A stretch of 64,000 nt of DNA. Origin: Ezakiella sp. (GTDB lineage: Bacteria > Bacillota > Clostridia > Tissierellales > Peptoniphilaceae). The DNA lies in NCBI GenBank assembly GCA_022766605.1, contig JALEOH010000030.1, forward strand, positions 124,001 to 188,000, in the 5' to 3' direction. Each line of letters opens with the position of its first letter. The stretch's first letter is position 1. This document shows positions 51,021 through 60,676 of this stretch, in pieces. The notes beneath the pieces were generated by a model. That model was given only the letters and a program-made list of their open reading frames with translations. It searched no databases and had not been told where the DNA came from. Position numbers and translations under genes: made by a program.

Positions 51021-53612
51021 ATGGACAAGTTTTTAATTATAGATGGATCGAGTCTAGTAAATAGGGCATTTTATGCAATTAGACCACTGTCAAATAAAAA
51101 GGGAATTCAGACCAATGCAATATATGGTTTTATTAAGATGTTTAATAGATTGATAAATGAATATAAGCCAAAATATGTGGCAGTATTATTTGACCCAAAA
51201 GGGCCTACTTTTAGGCATGAATTATATGATGGATATAAGGGTTCTAGGAAGAAATTTCCGCCCGAGCTTAGTTATCAAATAACTATATTAAAAAATCTTT
51301 TAAATGAGATGGGCATTAAGACATATGAGAAAACTGGATTTGAGGCAGATGATCTTGCAGGATCTCTATCAAAAAAATATGAAAAAGAAGCCGATATATT
51401 TTTAGTTACTGGGGACAGGGATTATCTTCAATTGGTCTCGGATGCAATAAAAGTGATTTATACGAAGAGGGGGATTTCTGACACTACTATTTACACTCCC
51501 GAAAAAATTAAAGAAGAATATAATTTAGATGTAAGCTCTCTTATAGACCTTAAGGCGATTATGGGCGATAGTTCGGATGATATTCCCGGCGTTAAGGGTA
51601 TTGGTAAAGTTGGAGCCACGAAGCTACTAAATGAATATGGTTCGCTTGATGCTGTCTACAATAATATTGACAATATGAAAGCCAATAAGACTACGGAAAA
51701 ATTAATCGATGGCAAAGACATGGCATATTTATCGAGAGAACTTGGCACTATTAATAGAGATGTTGAGGTTGATGAGCTGGAATCATTTATTATAAATAGT
51801 CCCAATGAAGATAATTTACAAGAGATATATCGTGATTTGGAATTTAAGGAATTTATCAATTCGGATTTAAATACAGATTCAATAGATATTAAATATGAAT
51901 TAGTAGATGATTTATCAAGCATAACAAGTGAATTAAAAGAGGGAAATATCGTCTTCAAATTTTTCTACACTGCTAATTATCAAAAGACAGATCCATTTAT
52001 TGCTGGACTTTATGATGGAGAAAAGCTATTTCTCTCCAAAAATATCGAATCAGCCATAAGCGCAATGGAGAGCGTAAATGATATTATTGGAGCAAATATA
52101 AAAGAGGATTGCTACTATCTAATAAAAAACAATAGAGAAGATCTTTGCAAAAAATATATTTTTGACGTAGTACTTGCCGATTATCTATTGGATCCAACTA
52201 TAAATGGAGATAGTATTGGTTCAGTGTACTCTAGACATTTTAGCAGCATTTTAAACTACGAAGATATTCTAAAAGAAAATAAAAATAAAATTGAAAATAT
52301 CGATGAAGGTGAATTAAATAAGGGGTTATCATCTGCACTTGTTCAAATTAGCAAATTATATAAAAAAGAACTGGAAATGCTTGAAAATTATGAGATGATG
52401 GATTTATTAAATGATATTGAACTGCCTCTTGCAACAGTACTTGCGAAGATGGAGTTTAAAGGTGTCAAGGTCGATAAAGATATGCTAATAGAAGCAGGTA
52501 AGACTTTCCAAAAGGATTTATCCTTAATGGAAGCGGAGATTTATAAGCTTGCAGATGGCGAATTTAACATAAATTCTCCAAAGCAATTGGGTGAGATATT
52601 ATTTGAAAAATTAAATCTTCCAGTAATTAAAAAAACTAAAACTGGCTATTCGACCGATCAAGAAGTACTTGAAAAACTAAGTGATAGTCATCCGCTACCA
52701 AAGCTTATTTTAGAATATAGACAAGATAGCAAATTAAAAAGCACTTATATCGATGGCATGATTAAGGATATAGATGAAGATAATAGACTACGATCTACTT
52801 TTAATCAGATTAAGACAGCGACGGGAAGGATATCATCTACCGACCCCAACCTTCAAAATATTCCAGCAAGAACCGATAAGGGCAGGGAAATTAGAAAAGC
52901 TTTCATAGTAGAAGATGGTTACAAATGGCTTGACCTTGACTATTCTCAAATAGAACTAAGAGTTCTAGCTGCAGCCAGCAAGGAAAGCAAGATGATAGAA
53001 GGATTTAAAGGAGAGCTTGATATTCACAAAAAGACTGCAAGTGAGGTATTTAACACTCCCTATGACGAGGTAACAAGCCTTGAAAGAAGTCATGCCAAGG
53101 CAGTCAATTTTGGAATAGTATATGGTATAAGTGACTATGGATTAAGTAGAAATCTAAATATTTCACGTGATGCTGCCAAAGAATATATTGACAACTATAA
53201 AGCTCAATTTCCAAATATCGACAAATATATGCGAGAAATCGTAGAAGAAGCTAAACAAAATGGCTTTGTTAAAACTGCTTTTAATCGTAGAAGATATATT
53301 CCAGAATTACAAGATAAAAATTATAATATCAGATCTTTTGGGGAAAGAATTGCACTAAATACCCCAATTCAAGGAACTGCTGCAGATATAATCAAAATAG
53401 CAATGGTAAGAGTAGATAAATATTTAAGCGAAAATAATAGTAAAGCAAGTCTAATACTCACAGTTCATGACGAGTTAATACTTGAAGTTCCCGATAATGA
53501 AGTAGATGTGATAAAAAAAGCAGTTGAAGAGATAATGGTCAATGTCTGTGATTTGGGAGTTGACTTAAAAGTGGATTCAAATGTAGCTGATAATTGGTAT
53601 GATGCAAAATAA
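51021..53612 (+). CDS. polA: DNA polymerase I
   Basis: Pol I fills gaps and removes RNA primers. The 863-residue protein has an N-terminal 5' nuclease (YDGYKGSRKKFPPE, EADDLAGSL, GDRDYLQLV), a middle domain at about 300-480, and the polymerase with motif A DLDYSQIELRVLAA, motif B RSHAKAVNFGIVYG and motif C TVHDELILEV. The proofreading domain seems inactive: the DxE of exo motif I is not found where expected (VFKFFYTANYQ), although an N-x3-D resembling motif II remains. Such loss is common in Gram-positive Pol I. I choose ATG 51021 after AGGTGAT; an in-frame ATG at 50973 sits in the upstream terminator/promoter region. It overlaps coaE by 14 bases. Confidence 0.96.
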   Translation: MDKFLIIDGSSLVNRAFYAIRPLSNKKGIQTNAIYGFIKMFNRLINEYKPKYVAVLFDPKGPTFRHELYDGYKGSRKKFPPELSYQITILKNLLNEMGIKTYEKTGFEADDLAGSLSKKYEKEADIFLVTGDRDYLQLVSDAIKVIYTKRGISDTTIYTPEKIKEEYNLDVSSLIDLKAIMGDSSDDIPGVKGIGKVGATKLLNEYGSLDAVYNNIDNMKANKTTEKLIDGKDMAYLSRELGTINRDVEVDELESFIINSPNEDNLQEIYRDLEFKEFINSDLNTDSIDIKYELVDDLSSITSELKEGNIVFKFFYTANYQKTDPFIAGLYDGEKLFLSKNIESAISAMESVNDIIGANIKEDCYYLIKNNREDLCKKYIFDVVLADYLLDPTINGDSIGSVYSRHFSSILNYEDILKENKNKIENIDEGELNKGLSSALVQISKLYKKELEMLENYEMMDLLNDIELPLATVLAKMEFKGVKVDKDMLIEAGKTFQKDLSLMEAEIYKLADGEFNINSPKQLGEILFEKLNLPVIKKTKTGYSTDQEVLEKLSDSHPLPKLILEYRQDSKLKSTYIDGMIKDIDEDNRLRSTFNQIKTATGRISSTDPNLQNIPARTDKGREIRKAFIVEDGYKWLDLDYSQIELRVLAAASKESKMIEGFKGELDIHKKTASEVFNTPYDEVTSLERSHAKAVNFGIVYGISDYGLSRNLNISRDAAKEYIDNYKAQFPNIDKYMREIVEEAKQNGFVKTAFNRRRYIPELQDKNYNIRSFGERIALNTPIQGTAADIIKIAMVRVDKYLSENNSKASLILTVHDELILEVPDNEVDVIKKAVEEIMVNVCDLGVDLKVDSNVADNWYDAK

Positions 53613-54129
53613 AATTGTAATTACAGGCTTAATGGGATCCGGCAAATCAACTGTAGCTAGATTCCTAAAAAAAAGAGGAGAAAGAGTCTTTTTTGCAGAT
53701 GAAGACGCAAAGAATCTAATCGAAGGCGAACTGAGGGATGAGATATTATCATTAAGTGGTGGAGAAGACTATAAGAATATTTTTTTTCATGACTTAAAAC
53801 TAAAAAAAAACATAGAGAAAATAGTGTATAGCAGATTATATCAAGATTATGCAAGCTCTAGTGGTGGATATTATGAAATTCCTCTTTATTTTGAATCTCA
53901 AAATATAGCTAAGAAACAGGGGTTTATTCCAGATAAGATAATATATATTTACACTGATGAGTCGCATAGGCTAGAGCGTCTTAGAACAAATAGAAATATT
54001 ACGATAGAAGATATAAAAAGGAGAGATAGTTTTTTTATGGATCCTGCAAAAGCCATACTTCTATCGGATGTGATAATAAAAAATAATGGATCGACCAAAG
54101 ATCTAATTGAGAAAGTGAAATTATTATGA
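53599..54129 (+). CDS. coaE: Dephospho-CoA kinase
   Basis: CoaE phosphorylates dephospho-CoA in the last step of coenzyme A synthesis. The 176-residue protein has the P-loop TGLMGSGKST (about residues 9-18), a FADEDAKNLI segment in the place of the usual DAD motif, YYEIPLYFES resembling the VPLLFE block, and the lid with LERLRTNRNITIEDIKRRD. It is somewhat short and diverged, so confidence is a little reduced. ATG occurs at 53599 and 53602, inside polA; no strong ribosome site is seen, so coupling is likely. polA-coaE is a conserved pair. Its stop overlaps the next start (ATGA). Confidence 0.87.
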   Translation: MMQNKIVITGLMGSGKSTVARFLKKRGERVFFADEDAKNLIEGELRDEILSLSGGEDYKNIFFHDLKLKKNIEKIVYSRLYQDYASSSGGYYEIPLYFESQNIAKKQGFIPDKIIYIYTDESHRLERLRTNRNITIEDIKRRDSFFMDPAKAILLSDVIIKNNGSTKDLIEKVKLL

Positions 54130-54770
54130 AGGCTTTAAAGAAGATTATTAGTTTATTACTATGGTTATTTATATTTTATATAATATTAAATTTTTTAATT
54201 ATTCATTTTTTTCCTATTCGATACGAAAAGGAGATCGATAGGGTAAGCGAAGAATTAAATATGGATAAATCATTGATACTCGCGGTTATCAAGACCGAAA
54301 GTGGATTTGATAAATCAGCTGTTTCATCCAAGAGGGCTATGGGTCTAACTCAGGTAATTCCGGAGACGGTTTTATTTGTGAGCCAAAAATATAATATTGA
54401 GGTTGGAGTAAATGAGATTTTTGAGCCATATACTAATATTAGAGTTGGCATGCTCTATTTAAAAAATCTTATTGAGAGATTTGGCTCTACAGAAAGAGCA
54501 ATATTAGCTTATAACGCAGGTCCAAGCGTGGTAAAGAAGTGGATAGATGAGGGCTTGGAAAAGTTTGGAGATAATTATGATTGGGTGCCATATAAAGAAA
54601 CCAGAAATTATATAAAAAAAATAGAAAAATCGAGACGTGGCTATGAAGCTTTGTTGAGTATTGATTATAGGGCTCCAGAGATATTTCATGATTATTATAA
54701 AAAAATAATAAAATTTGCAAAATCAATAAAGTCATTAGATTTTATTTCAGATAAAGGAGAAAATAGATGA
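54126..54770 (+). CDS. Membrane-anchored lytic transglycosylase (SLT family)
   Basis: The enzyme cleaves peptidoglycan glycan strands to 1,6-anhydromuramic ends. The 214-residue product has an N-terminal membrane helix (about residues 8-28) and a Slt70-type lysozyme domain with catalytic Glu in KTESGFDKSAVSSKRAMGLTQ (about residues 58-78), and later motifs GMLYLKNLIERFG and AYNAGPSVVKKW. The final part carries the ETRNYIKKI segment common to these enzymes. ATG 54126 overlaps the coaE stop. polA-coaE-SLT order recurs in Clostridia, with the lipoprotein gene next overlapping by four bases. Confidence 0.93.
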   Translation: MKALKKIISLLLWLFIFYIILNFLIIHFFPIRYEKEIDRVSEELNMDKSLILAVIKTESGFDKSAVSSKRAMGLTQVIPETVLFVSQKYNIEVGVNEIFEPYTNIRVGMLYLKNLIERFGSTERAILAYNAGPSVVKKWIDEGLEKFGDNYDWVPYKETRNYIKKIEKSRRGYEALLSIDYRAPEIFHDYYKKIIKFAKSIKSLDFISDKGENR

Positions 54771-56284
54771 TTAAAAAATTATCGCTTATTATTGCATTTT
54801 TATTATTGACTATATTTCCATTATCATCATGTAATAAAAATACTACCAATAAAAACGAAGAAGAAAAATACAATTATCTTCTTGCAGAAGCAGGCGAGAT
54901 AACAGTGCCACTTACTCCATTTGATTCTTTAGATCCACTTACAACTGAAAATCTTAGTTATTTTTATCTATGTGGACTTGTATATGAAGGTTTATATACT
55001 TTAGATAAAAATTATAGACCAAGGCCAGTATTGATTCAGGACGAGTTCGTCGGAGATAAAACTATTAGGATTAGACTAAAAGATGGCATAGTATTTCATG
55101 ATGGGCAAAACTTGAGAGCAAGCGATGTGGTAGATTCATTAAATAGAATAAGAACTATTGGAAAAGGGCCATACTATAATCTTATAGTCAACAATATAAC
55201 TAAGAAATTTGCATTAAATGCAAGAGCCATTGACGATAGGACTGTTGAATTCACTTATGATGGCGACGGTCCATTTTTAAAAGAATATCTTATTTTTCCC
55301 GTTGTAAAAAGTGATAATGTAAATTTAAAAACGACCATGCCCAGTGGTACTGGTCCATTTAAATTTGCTTCATATGAAAATAAAAAAGAATTAAATCTGG
55401 AGAGATTTGATAATTATCATGATGAAATTTCGAGTATAGGAAAGATCAAAGGAATAGTTCATGAATCCGAAGATCTAATATATACTTCACTTGAAACTGG
55501 AAGAATTAAAGTTTCGACGGCATGGGATTTAAACTATTTTAAATTCTTTAACAATGACAGATTCAATGCCAAGACTTATTTGTCCAATGAAATGTATTTT
55601 TTGTTTTTAAATCCGAGTGGTGTGCTTCAAGATGCACCACTAAGAGAGGCGATATATTCATCTATCGATAAGGATAAGATAATTAAAATGGCACTTAATG
55701 ATCAAGCATATCCTTCAACCGGATTTATAAATCCAAATAGTTATTTCTATAGACTAAATCAAGATGAAAATAGTGATGACAAAGCAAGAGAAATACTTGG
55801 AGATCGGCATGAAACTTTAAATCTATATTTTTACTGGAATAATGAATATCATGTAAAAATTGCAACGCAGTTAGCGGAGGAGTTTAGAGGAGTTGGATTT
55901 AAAGTAAATTTAGTAGGAAGTACAAATGAGAGTTTTGATGACTACAAGAATAATTTAAAAGCTGGGGGCTATGATATTGCTCTTGTAGGAATGAATACCA
56001 ATTTAATTCCGGATTACGCATATACTATTAATTCTATATTACCATATCAATCAACTGCAATTAACGAGGCGCTATCAGAAATAAGTGATGCTAAAGATGA
56101 AGAGGATTTAATAAAAATTACCAATAAAATTGATTTAATTATTCAGCATGAAAGAATATTTGTTCCACTAGTCTACAAAGTAGATGCTCTTATCTATTCT
56201 AATTCAATAGTTGGTGAAATTGAACCAAATGCAATATTTCCATATAGAACATTAAGGTCAGCATATTTTACTACAAAACAATAG
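54767..56284 (+). CDS. Family 5 (peptide/nickel type) substrate-binding lipoprotein
   Basis: The 505-residue product has a lipoprotein signal with lipobox LSSC (Cys22) and a family 5 extracellular binding fold as in DppA/OppA: SLDPLTTENLSYFYLCGLVYEGLY, the conserved IRLKDGIVFHDGQNLRASDVV block, GTGPFKFASYE and REAIYSSIDKDKI. It should bind a peptide or similar ligand outside the cell. No permease or ATPase genes adjoin it, so it is an orphan component that may serve a transporter elsewhere. ATG 54767 overlaps the transglycosylase stop. A terminator closes the operon. Confidence 0.88.
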   Translation: MIKKLSLIIAFLLLTIFPLSSCNKNTTNKNEEEKYNYLLAEAGEITVPLTPFDSLDPLTTENLSYFYLCGLVYEGLYTLDKNYRPRPVLIQDEFVGDKTIRIRLKDGIVFHDGQNLRASDVVDSLNRIRTIGKGPYYNLIVNNITKKFALNARAIDDRTVEFTYDGDGPFLKEYLIFPVVKSDNVNLKTTMPSGTGPFKFASYENKKELNLERFDNYHDEISSIGKIKGIVHESEDLIYTSLETGRIKVSTAWDLNYFKFFNNDRFNAKTYLSNEMYFLFLNPSGVLQDAPLREAIYSSIDKDKIIKMALNDQAYPSTGFINPNSYFYRLNQDENSDDKAREILGDRHETLNLYFYWNNEYHVKIATQLAEEFRGVGFKVNLVGSTNESFDDYKNNLKAGGYDIALVGMNTNLIPDYAYTINSILPYQSTAINEALSEISDAKDEEDLIKITNKIDLIIQHERIFVPLVYKVDALIYSNSIVGEIEPNAIFPYRTLRSAYFTTKQ

Positions 56285-56309
56285 AAAACTCCCTAATTGG
56301 GGGTTTTTT
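56285..56309 (+). terminator. Terminator after the binding-lipoprotein gene
   Basis: AAAACTCCC (56285-56293), loop TAATT, GGGGGTTTT (56299-56307) with one G-U pair, continuing as T. It sits just upstream of the rnf promoter. Confidence 0.85.
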
Positions 56310-56312
56310 CAC

Positions 56313-56341
56313 TTGAAAAATAATTCTTTATATGTTACAAT
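56313..56341 (+). promoter_or_regulatory. Promoter for the rnf operon
   Basis: TTGAAA (56313-56318), 17 bases, TACAAT (56336-56341), with TG one base before the -10. It lies 31 bases before rnfC. Confidence 0.75.
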
Positions 56342-56372
56342 AAATCTGTAAAATTTTTCGAGAGGTGAGAAT

Positions 56373-57698
56373 ATGAAATTAAAGAATCTTACCTTCAAGG
56401 GTGGTTTACATTTACCTGAATTTAAAGAACTTTCAGAGCACTGTAAGATCGAGGCGGCTTTGCCTGTTGAGGAGCTTATAATACCGCTTAGTCAGCATGT
56501 TGGTGCTCCTTGTGAACCAACTGTTAAAGTTGGGGATGAAGTGAAAGTTGGAACTGTAATTGGTGATTTGGATGTTAGTTTATATGCACCAGTTCATTCT
56601 AGTGTTTCGGGAACTGTTACCAAAATAGAAGATCGTTTTACCCTTGATGGTTCAGTTTCAAAATGTGTAATTATTAAAAATGATTTCAAAGATGAATTGG
56701 CATATGAAATTGTCAATAAAAATCTGGAGGATATTAGCGTCGAAGAAATCATTGAAAGCGTAAAAAAAGCCGGAGTCGTGGGCATGGGTGGGGCAGCTTT
56801 CCCTGCACACAACAAACTAGCTGGTGCAACTACTGGTGTTGATTCGGTTATTTTAAATGGAGCTGAGTGTGAGCCTTATTTAACATGTGACCACAGGATG
56901 ATGCTTGAATGGAGTCAAAAAATTATTGATGGATTAAGAATCATAATGAAAGTTACAAACGCTAAGCATGGCTACATAGGTATCGAGGATAATAAGAAAG
57001 ATGCAATAGAGCATTTGACTAAGGAATTGTCCTCTTATGAAAATCTACATGTGGCTGAACTAAAGACGAAATTTCCACAGGGAGATTCGTATCGTATGGT
57101 AGATTCTATATTAAATCGTAAAGTGCCGATGGGTGGAAGAACGGGCAATGTAAATGCTCTTGTAACAAATGTTGGTACTGCTGCGGCTATTGCCGACGCA
57201 GTTCTTCGTGGCATTCCATCTTATGAAAGAGTTGTAACCGTTACTGGGGATGGGATTAAAAATCCTCATAATTATATTGTCAGAGTGGGCACTCCGATAG
57301 GAAAATTAATTGAAATGGCAGGCGGTTTTAATGGATCTCCTAAGGCAATAATTGGTGGTGGTCCAATGACAGGATTTTCGCAGTTTGACATGTCCACACC
57401 AATTCAAAAGAATAGTTCGGGATTACTTGTAATAAAAGAAGATCCATCGGCTATCTATGAAATGACGCCATGTATCAGATGTGCAAAATGCGTAGAGGCA
57501 TGTCCAGTTCATCTTATGCCACTTAATATAGCTCGCTTAGCAAGTGTTGAAAACTTTGAAGAAACAGAAAAATATAGAGTATCAGCATGTATTGCATGTG
57601 GTTCTTGTTCCTATATTTGTCCAGCACATAGGCCACTTACAGAACTTGTAACTGCTGCAAAACGTGAGCTAAAGGCTAGATCGAGAAAGGCGAGGTAA
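56373..57698 (+). CDS. rnfC: Rnf complex subunit RnfC (NADH-side)
   Basis: RnfC is the cytoplasmic NADH-oxidising end of the ferredoxin:NAD+ oxidoreductase that pumps Na+ or H+. The 441-residue protein has an FMN/NAD-binding region (GVVGMGGAAFPAHNKL near residue 134, LNGAECEPYLTCDHR), an SLBB-like segment, and two 4Fe-4S motifs near the C terminus, CIRCAKCVEACP (about 368) and CIACGSCSYICP (about 407). ATG 56373 follows GAGAGGTGAGAAT. It is the first of six tightly packed genes rnfCDGEAB, the standard order in Clostridia. The length is typical of clostridial RnfC. Confidence 0.97.
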   Translation: MKLKNLTFKGGLHLPEFKELSEHCKIEAALPVEELIIPLSQHVGAPCEPTVKVGDEVKVGTVIGDLDVSLYAPVHSSVSGTVTKIEDRFTLDGSVSKCVIIKNDFKDELAYEIVNKNLEDISVEEIIESVKKAGVVGMGGAAFPAHNKLAGATTGVDSVILNGAECEPYLTCDHRMMLEWSQKIIDGLRIIMKVTNAKHGYIGIEDNKKDAIEHLTKELSSYENLHVAELKTKFPQGDSYRMVDSILNRKVPMGGRTGNVNALVTNVGTAAAIADAVLRGIPSYERVVTVTGDGIKNPHNYIVRVGTPIGKLIEMAGGFNGSPKAIIGGGPMTGFSQFDMSTPIQKNSSGLLVIKEDPSAIYEMTPCIRCAKCVEACPVHLMPLNIARLASVENFEETEKYRVSACIACGSCSYICPAHRPLTELVTAAKRELKARSRKAR

Positions 57699-57700
57699 TT

Positions 57701-58879
57701 ATGTCGGAAAAAGATATTAAGAATGAAAATTTAAATGACAAGTCGGCTAAGAGCATTTCTGAGATGAAATTTCCAAAAGCTAGTGACGATCAACCTGTAA
57801 AGGCGTCAAGCTCTGATAAGCCTGAAGTTAAGGGAGAAATGCCACAAAAGGCCGACAATGTCACTCAAAATAATAAAATCGTAGAAACTAAAGTAGACAA
57901 TTCAAATGTTGATTTTGAGTCTTTGAGTCTTGAGGAACAATTTGAATATAGAAAATCCAGCTGGTCGGTAGCACTTGCACCACATTTACGCACTAATAAT
58001 ACTACTCAAAAGATTATGCTAAATGTAATAATTGCATTAATGCCTCAGATGCTATTCTCCGTTTATAAATTTGGTTTTAATGCAGCATTGTTGATAATAT
58101 TATCGGTATTAAGTGCTGTTTGTTCAGAGGCTCTTATACAAAAAGTTTTCCATAAAAAAATTATGGTTAGTGATTTATCAGCTGTAGTAACTGGTATACT
58201 CTTAGCATTTAATATTCCAGCAAATGCTCCATTTTGGTTACCAATAGTTGGATCGGCATTCGCTATAATAATTGCAAAGGAATTCTTCGGAGGTATTGGA
58301 TCAAACTTCGTCAATCCAGCTTTAGCAGGACGTGCAGTTTTAATGATGAGCTGGCCTACCATTATGACCAACTATATAGGTCCAGATGGCATAAGCGGTG
58401 CAACTCCATTACAAATAATGAAATCTGGAGAGGGAGCTTTACCATCTATTAAAGACATGCTAATCGGTAATATTGGTGGAGTACTTGGAGAAACTGCAAG
58501 TATATTAATCTTAATCGGATTTATTTACTTGGTAATAAAGAAAATTGTGGATTGGAAGATCACTTTCACATATGTATTAAGCGCAATGCTCATGCTATTT
58601 GTATTAGGAGTAAGAGGAGAATTTTTATTATATCATTTACTTGGTGGAGGATTATTGCTAGGAGCTTGCTTTATGGCAACAGATTTTGTAACGGCTCCAC
58701 TAAGTTCTACAGGTAGAATAATTTTTGGCATCGGTTGCGGAATATTAACTGCCCTTATTAGAATCAAAGGCGGAATGGCAGAGGGAGTTAGCTATTCTAT
58801 ATTGATAATGAACTCAGCCGTACCATTAATCGACAGATTGACAGTTCCTAAGGTATTTGGGGAGGTAAAGAAGAAATGA
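57701..58879 (+). CDS. rnfD: Rnf complex subunit RnfD with N-terminal extension
   Basis: RnfD is a membrane subunit that carries covalently bound FMN. The 392-residue product has about nine membrane segments and a flavinylation motif SGAT in GPDGISGATPLQ, with the acceptor Thr at residue 235. The usual RnfD start (SPHIRS...TTQKIM) corresponds to ALAPHLRTNNTTQKIM from about residue 91, so about 85 extra residues precede it. These are hydrophilic and low in complexity, rich in Lys, Asp, Ser and Asn. The ATG at 57701, two bases after rnfC, is the only start with a site (GAGGTAATT) and the extension is in frame throughout. The gene ends with ATGA overlap into rnfG. Confidence 0.95.
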   Translation: MSEKDIKNENLNDKSAKSISEMKFPKASDDQPVKASSSDKPEVKGEMPQKADNVTQNNKIVETKVDNSNVDFESLSLEEQFEYRKSSWSVALAPHLRTNNTTQKIMLNVIIALMPQMLFSVYKFGFNAALLIILSVLSAVCSEALIQKVFHKKIMVSDLSAVVTGILLAFNIPANAPFWLPIVGSAFAIIIAKEFFGGIGSNFVNPALAGRAVLMMSWPTIMTNYIGPDGISGATPLQIMKSGEGALPSIKDMLIGNIGGVLGETASILILIGFIYLVIKKIVDWKITFTYVLSAMLMLFVLGVRGEFLLYHLLGGGLLLGACFMATDFVTAPLSSTGRIIFGIGCGILTALIRIKGGMAEGVSYSILIMNSAVPLIDRLTVPKVFGEVKKK

Positions 58880-59445
58880 AAGAAACAGTAAAATTAGGAA
58901 TAATATTATTAGTATTCTGTTTAGCATCAGCTGGAATTCTTTCATATGTAAATGGAGTTACTGCTCCAATTATATCTGAACGTGAAGAACAAAATGCCAA
59001 AGAGGCTTATCAACAGTTGATTCCAGAGGCAGATGAGTTTGAAGCACTCGATGCAAACGAGTTATCACAATTAAAACAACAAGTCTCAAAGTTAGATAGC
59101 GTTATATTGGCTAAGTCAGCGGGAGATACCATAGGATATTTATTTACTACTCGTGGTGGTGGATATGGTGGGGATATCAGTGTTATTACAGCAATTGTAG
59201 ACAATGCGGTTAAGGATATAACCATATTAAAGATGTCGGAAACACCAGATATCGGAACTAAAGTACTTGAAAGATCATTCCAAGAACAATATGTTGGAAA
59301 GATTACAACTGAGCCAATAGCTGTAAAGAAAGAAAATCCTGGAGATCAAGATATTCAGGCGATATCTGGCTCTACAGTTAGTTCAAAAGGCGTAACCGAT
59401 GCAGTGAATATTGCATTAGAGGTAAGTGAGGTGCTTAATAAATGA
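58876..59445 (+). CDS. rnfG: Rnf complex subunit RnfG (FMN-binding)
   Basis: RnfG is anchored by one N-terminal membrane helix (about residues 7-26), with an extracytoplasmic FMN-binding domain. The 189-residue protein has GYLFTTRGGGYGGDISVI, SETPDIGTKVLE and the flavinylation motif SGSTVSS with acceptor Thr167. FMN is attached by ApbE in known systems; no apbE gene lies in this window. ATG 58876 overlaps the rnfD stop by four bases and rnfE starts within its stop, so the genes are coupled. Confidence 0.96.
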   Translation: MKETVKLGIILLVFCLASAGILSYVNGVTAPIISEREEQNAKEAYQQLIPEADEFEALDANELSQLKQQVSKLDSVILAKSAGDTIGYLFTTRGGGYGGDISVITAIVDNAVKDITILKMSETPDIGTKVLERSFQEQYVGKITTEPIAVKKENPGDQDIQAISGSTVSSKGVTDAVNIALEVSEVLNK

Positions 59446-60095
59446 ATTATAAAAAAATAATTAAAGATGCTTTGGTCGATAACAATCCTGTATTGGTACA
59501 ATTAATTGGATTATGTTCAGTACTTGCTATATCGATTAATGTACAAAATGCGCTGGCAATGACAGCGGCGGTAACATTTGTTACTACTTTAAGCAATGCT
59601 TCGATTTCACTTGTAAGAAAGATCGTTCCAGACAAGATAAGAATTCCGATATATGTTGTAGTTATTGCAACATTTGTTACTCTAGTAGATATGTTTTTAA
59701 ATGCTTTTGCACCTGATATCTATGCATCACTTGGACTTTTCATTCCACTTATTGTTGTAAATTGTTTGATTTTAGCTAGGGCAGAGAGTTTTGCAAGCAA
59801 AAATACACTATTTCCATCCATGGTTGATGGCTTCTTCAGTGGCCTTGGATATGGTGTTGCAATTACAATACTAGCAATTGTTCGTGAAATAGTTGGATCG
59901 GGCAAATTAATGGGAATCACTTTAATTGAAGGATTTCAGCCAATGAGGCTATTTGCCATGCCACCAGGAGCATTTATAGTTCTTGGAATAATGATATTTA
60001 TATTTAAAAATATAAATGATAAAAGAACCAAAAAATCAAGCAAATCGGATAATGAGTTGATAAGTGATGATGTCATTACTACGGAGGTTCAATAA
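59442..60095 (+). CDS. rnfE: Rnf complex subunit RnfE
   Basis: RnfE is a six-helix membrane subunit related to NqrD and RnfA. The 217-residue protein has the family's LVQLIGLCSVLAIS, NCLILARAESFASKN and GLGYGVAITILAIVREIVGSG blocks. Cysteines in the first segment (GLC) and the NC of the third helix are those expected to share a 2Fe-2S cluster with RnfA. Its C-terminal tail is hydrophilic and lies in the cytoplasm. The start overlaps rnfG by four bases, and the stop overlaps rnfA (TAATG). Confidence 0.96.
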   Translation: MNYKKIIKDALVDNNPVLVQLIGLCSVLAISINVQNALAMTAAVTFVTTLSNASISLVRKIVPDKIRIPIYVVVIATFVTLVDMFLNAFAPDIYASLGLFIPLIVVNCLILARAESFASKNTLFPSMVDGFFSGLGYGVAITILAIVREIVGSGKLMGITLIEGFQPMRLFAMPPGAFIVLGIMIFIFKNINDKRTKKSSKSDNELISDDVITTEVQ

Positions 60096-60667
60096 TGAAT
60101 TTATTTCAAATTATAATATCGACTGTATTTGTAAATAACTATGTTTTTAGTCAATTTTTAGGAATTTGTCCTTTCTTAGGAGTTTCAAGCAAAGTTGAAA
60201 CGGCAACAGGTATGAGCATTGCCGTAACATTTGTTGTAACTCTAAGCTCTGCTCTAACTTATTTGATTCAAAGATTTTTGCTAGATCCGCTAAATCTTGG
60301 ATTCTTACAAACTATTGTATTTATACTTGTCATTGCAAGCTTAGTACAATTTGTTGAAATGTTTCTTAAAAAGACAAGTCCATCATTATATCAAGCCATG
60401 GGTGTTTTTCTGCCACTAATTACAACCAACTGTGTTGTACTTGGCGTTGCAATTGTAAATATTCAAGCTGATTATAGCTTAATTCAAACTCTAGCAAATG
60501 CCTTAGGTGCTTCTATTGGATTTGGTCTTGCACTTATCTTATTGAGCTCGCTAAGAGAAAGACTAGAATTTGCAAATGTGCCTAAAAATCTTAAGGGATT
60601 TCCAATGGCATTAATTGCAGCTGGACTAATGAGCATTGCCTTTACTGGCTTTGCAGGATTAGTATAG
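60095..60667 (+). CDS. rnfA: Rnf complex subunit RnfA
   Basis: RnfA is the partner of RnfE; the two inverted membrane proteins form part of the ion and electron path. The 190-residue protein has the conserved NNYVFSQFLGICPFLGVS at about residues 13-30, PLITTNCVVLG near 110 and a final LRERLEFANVPKNLKGFPMALI. Cys25 and the NC of the fourth helix correspond to the intramembrane Fe-S ligands. Start ATG 60095 overlaps rnfE by one base. rnfB follows after 9 bases with GGAGG. Confidence 0.96.
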   Translation: MNLFQIIISTVFVNNYVFSQFLGICPFLGVSSKVETATGMSIAVTFVVTLSSALTYLIQRFLLDPLNLGFLQTIVFILVIASLVQFVEMFLKKTSPSLYQAMGVFLPLITTNCVVLGVAIVNIQADYSLIQTLANALGASIGFGLALILLSSLRERLEFANVPKNLKGFPMALIAAGLMSIAFTGFAGLV

Positions 60668-60676
60668 GAGGTAATA

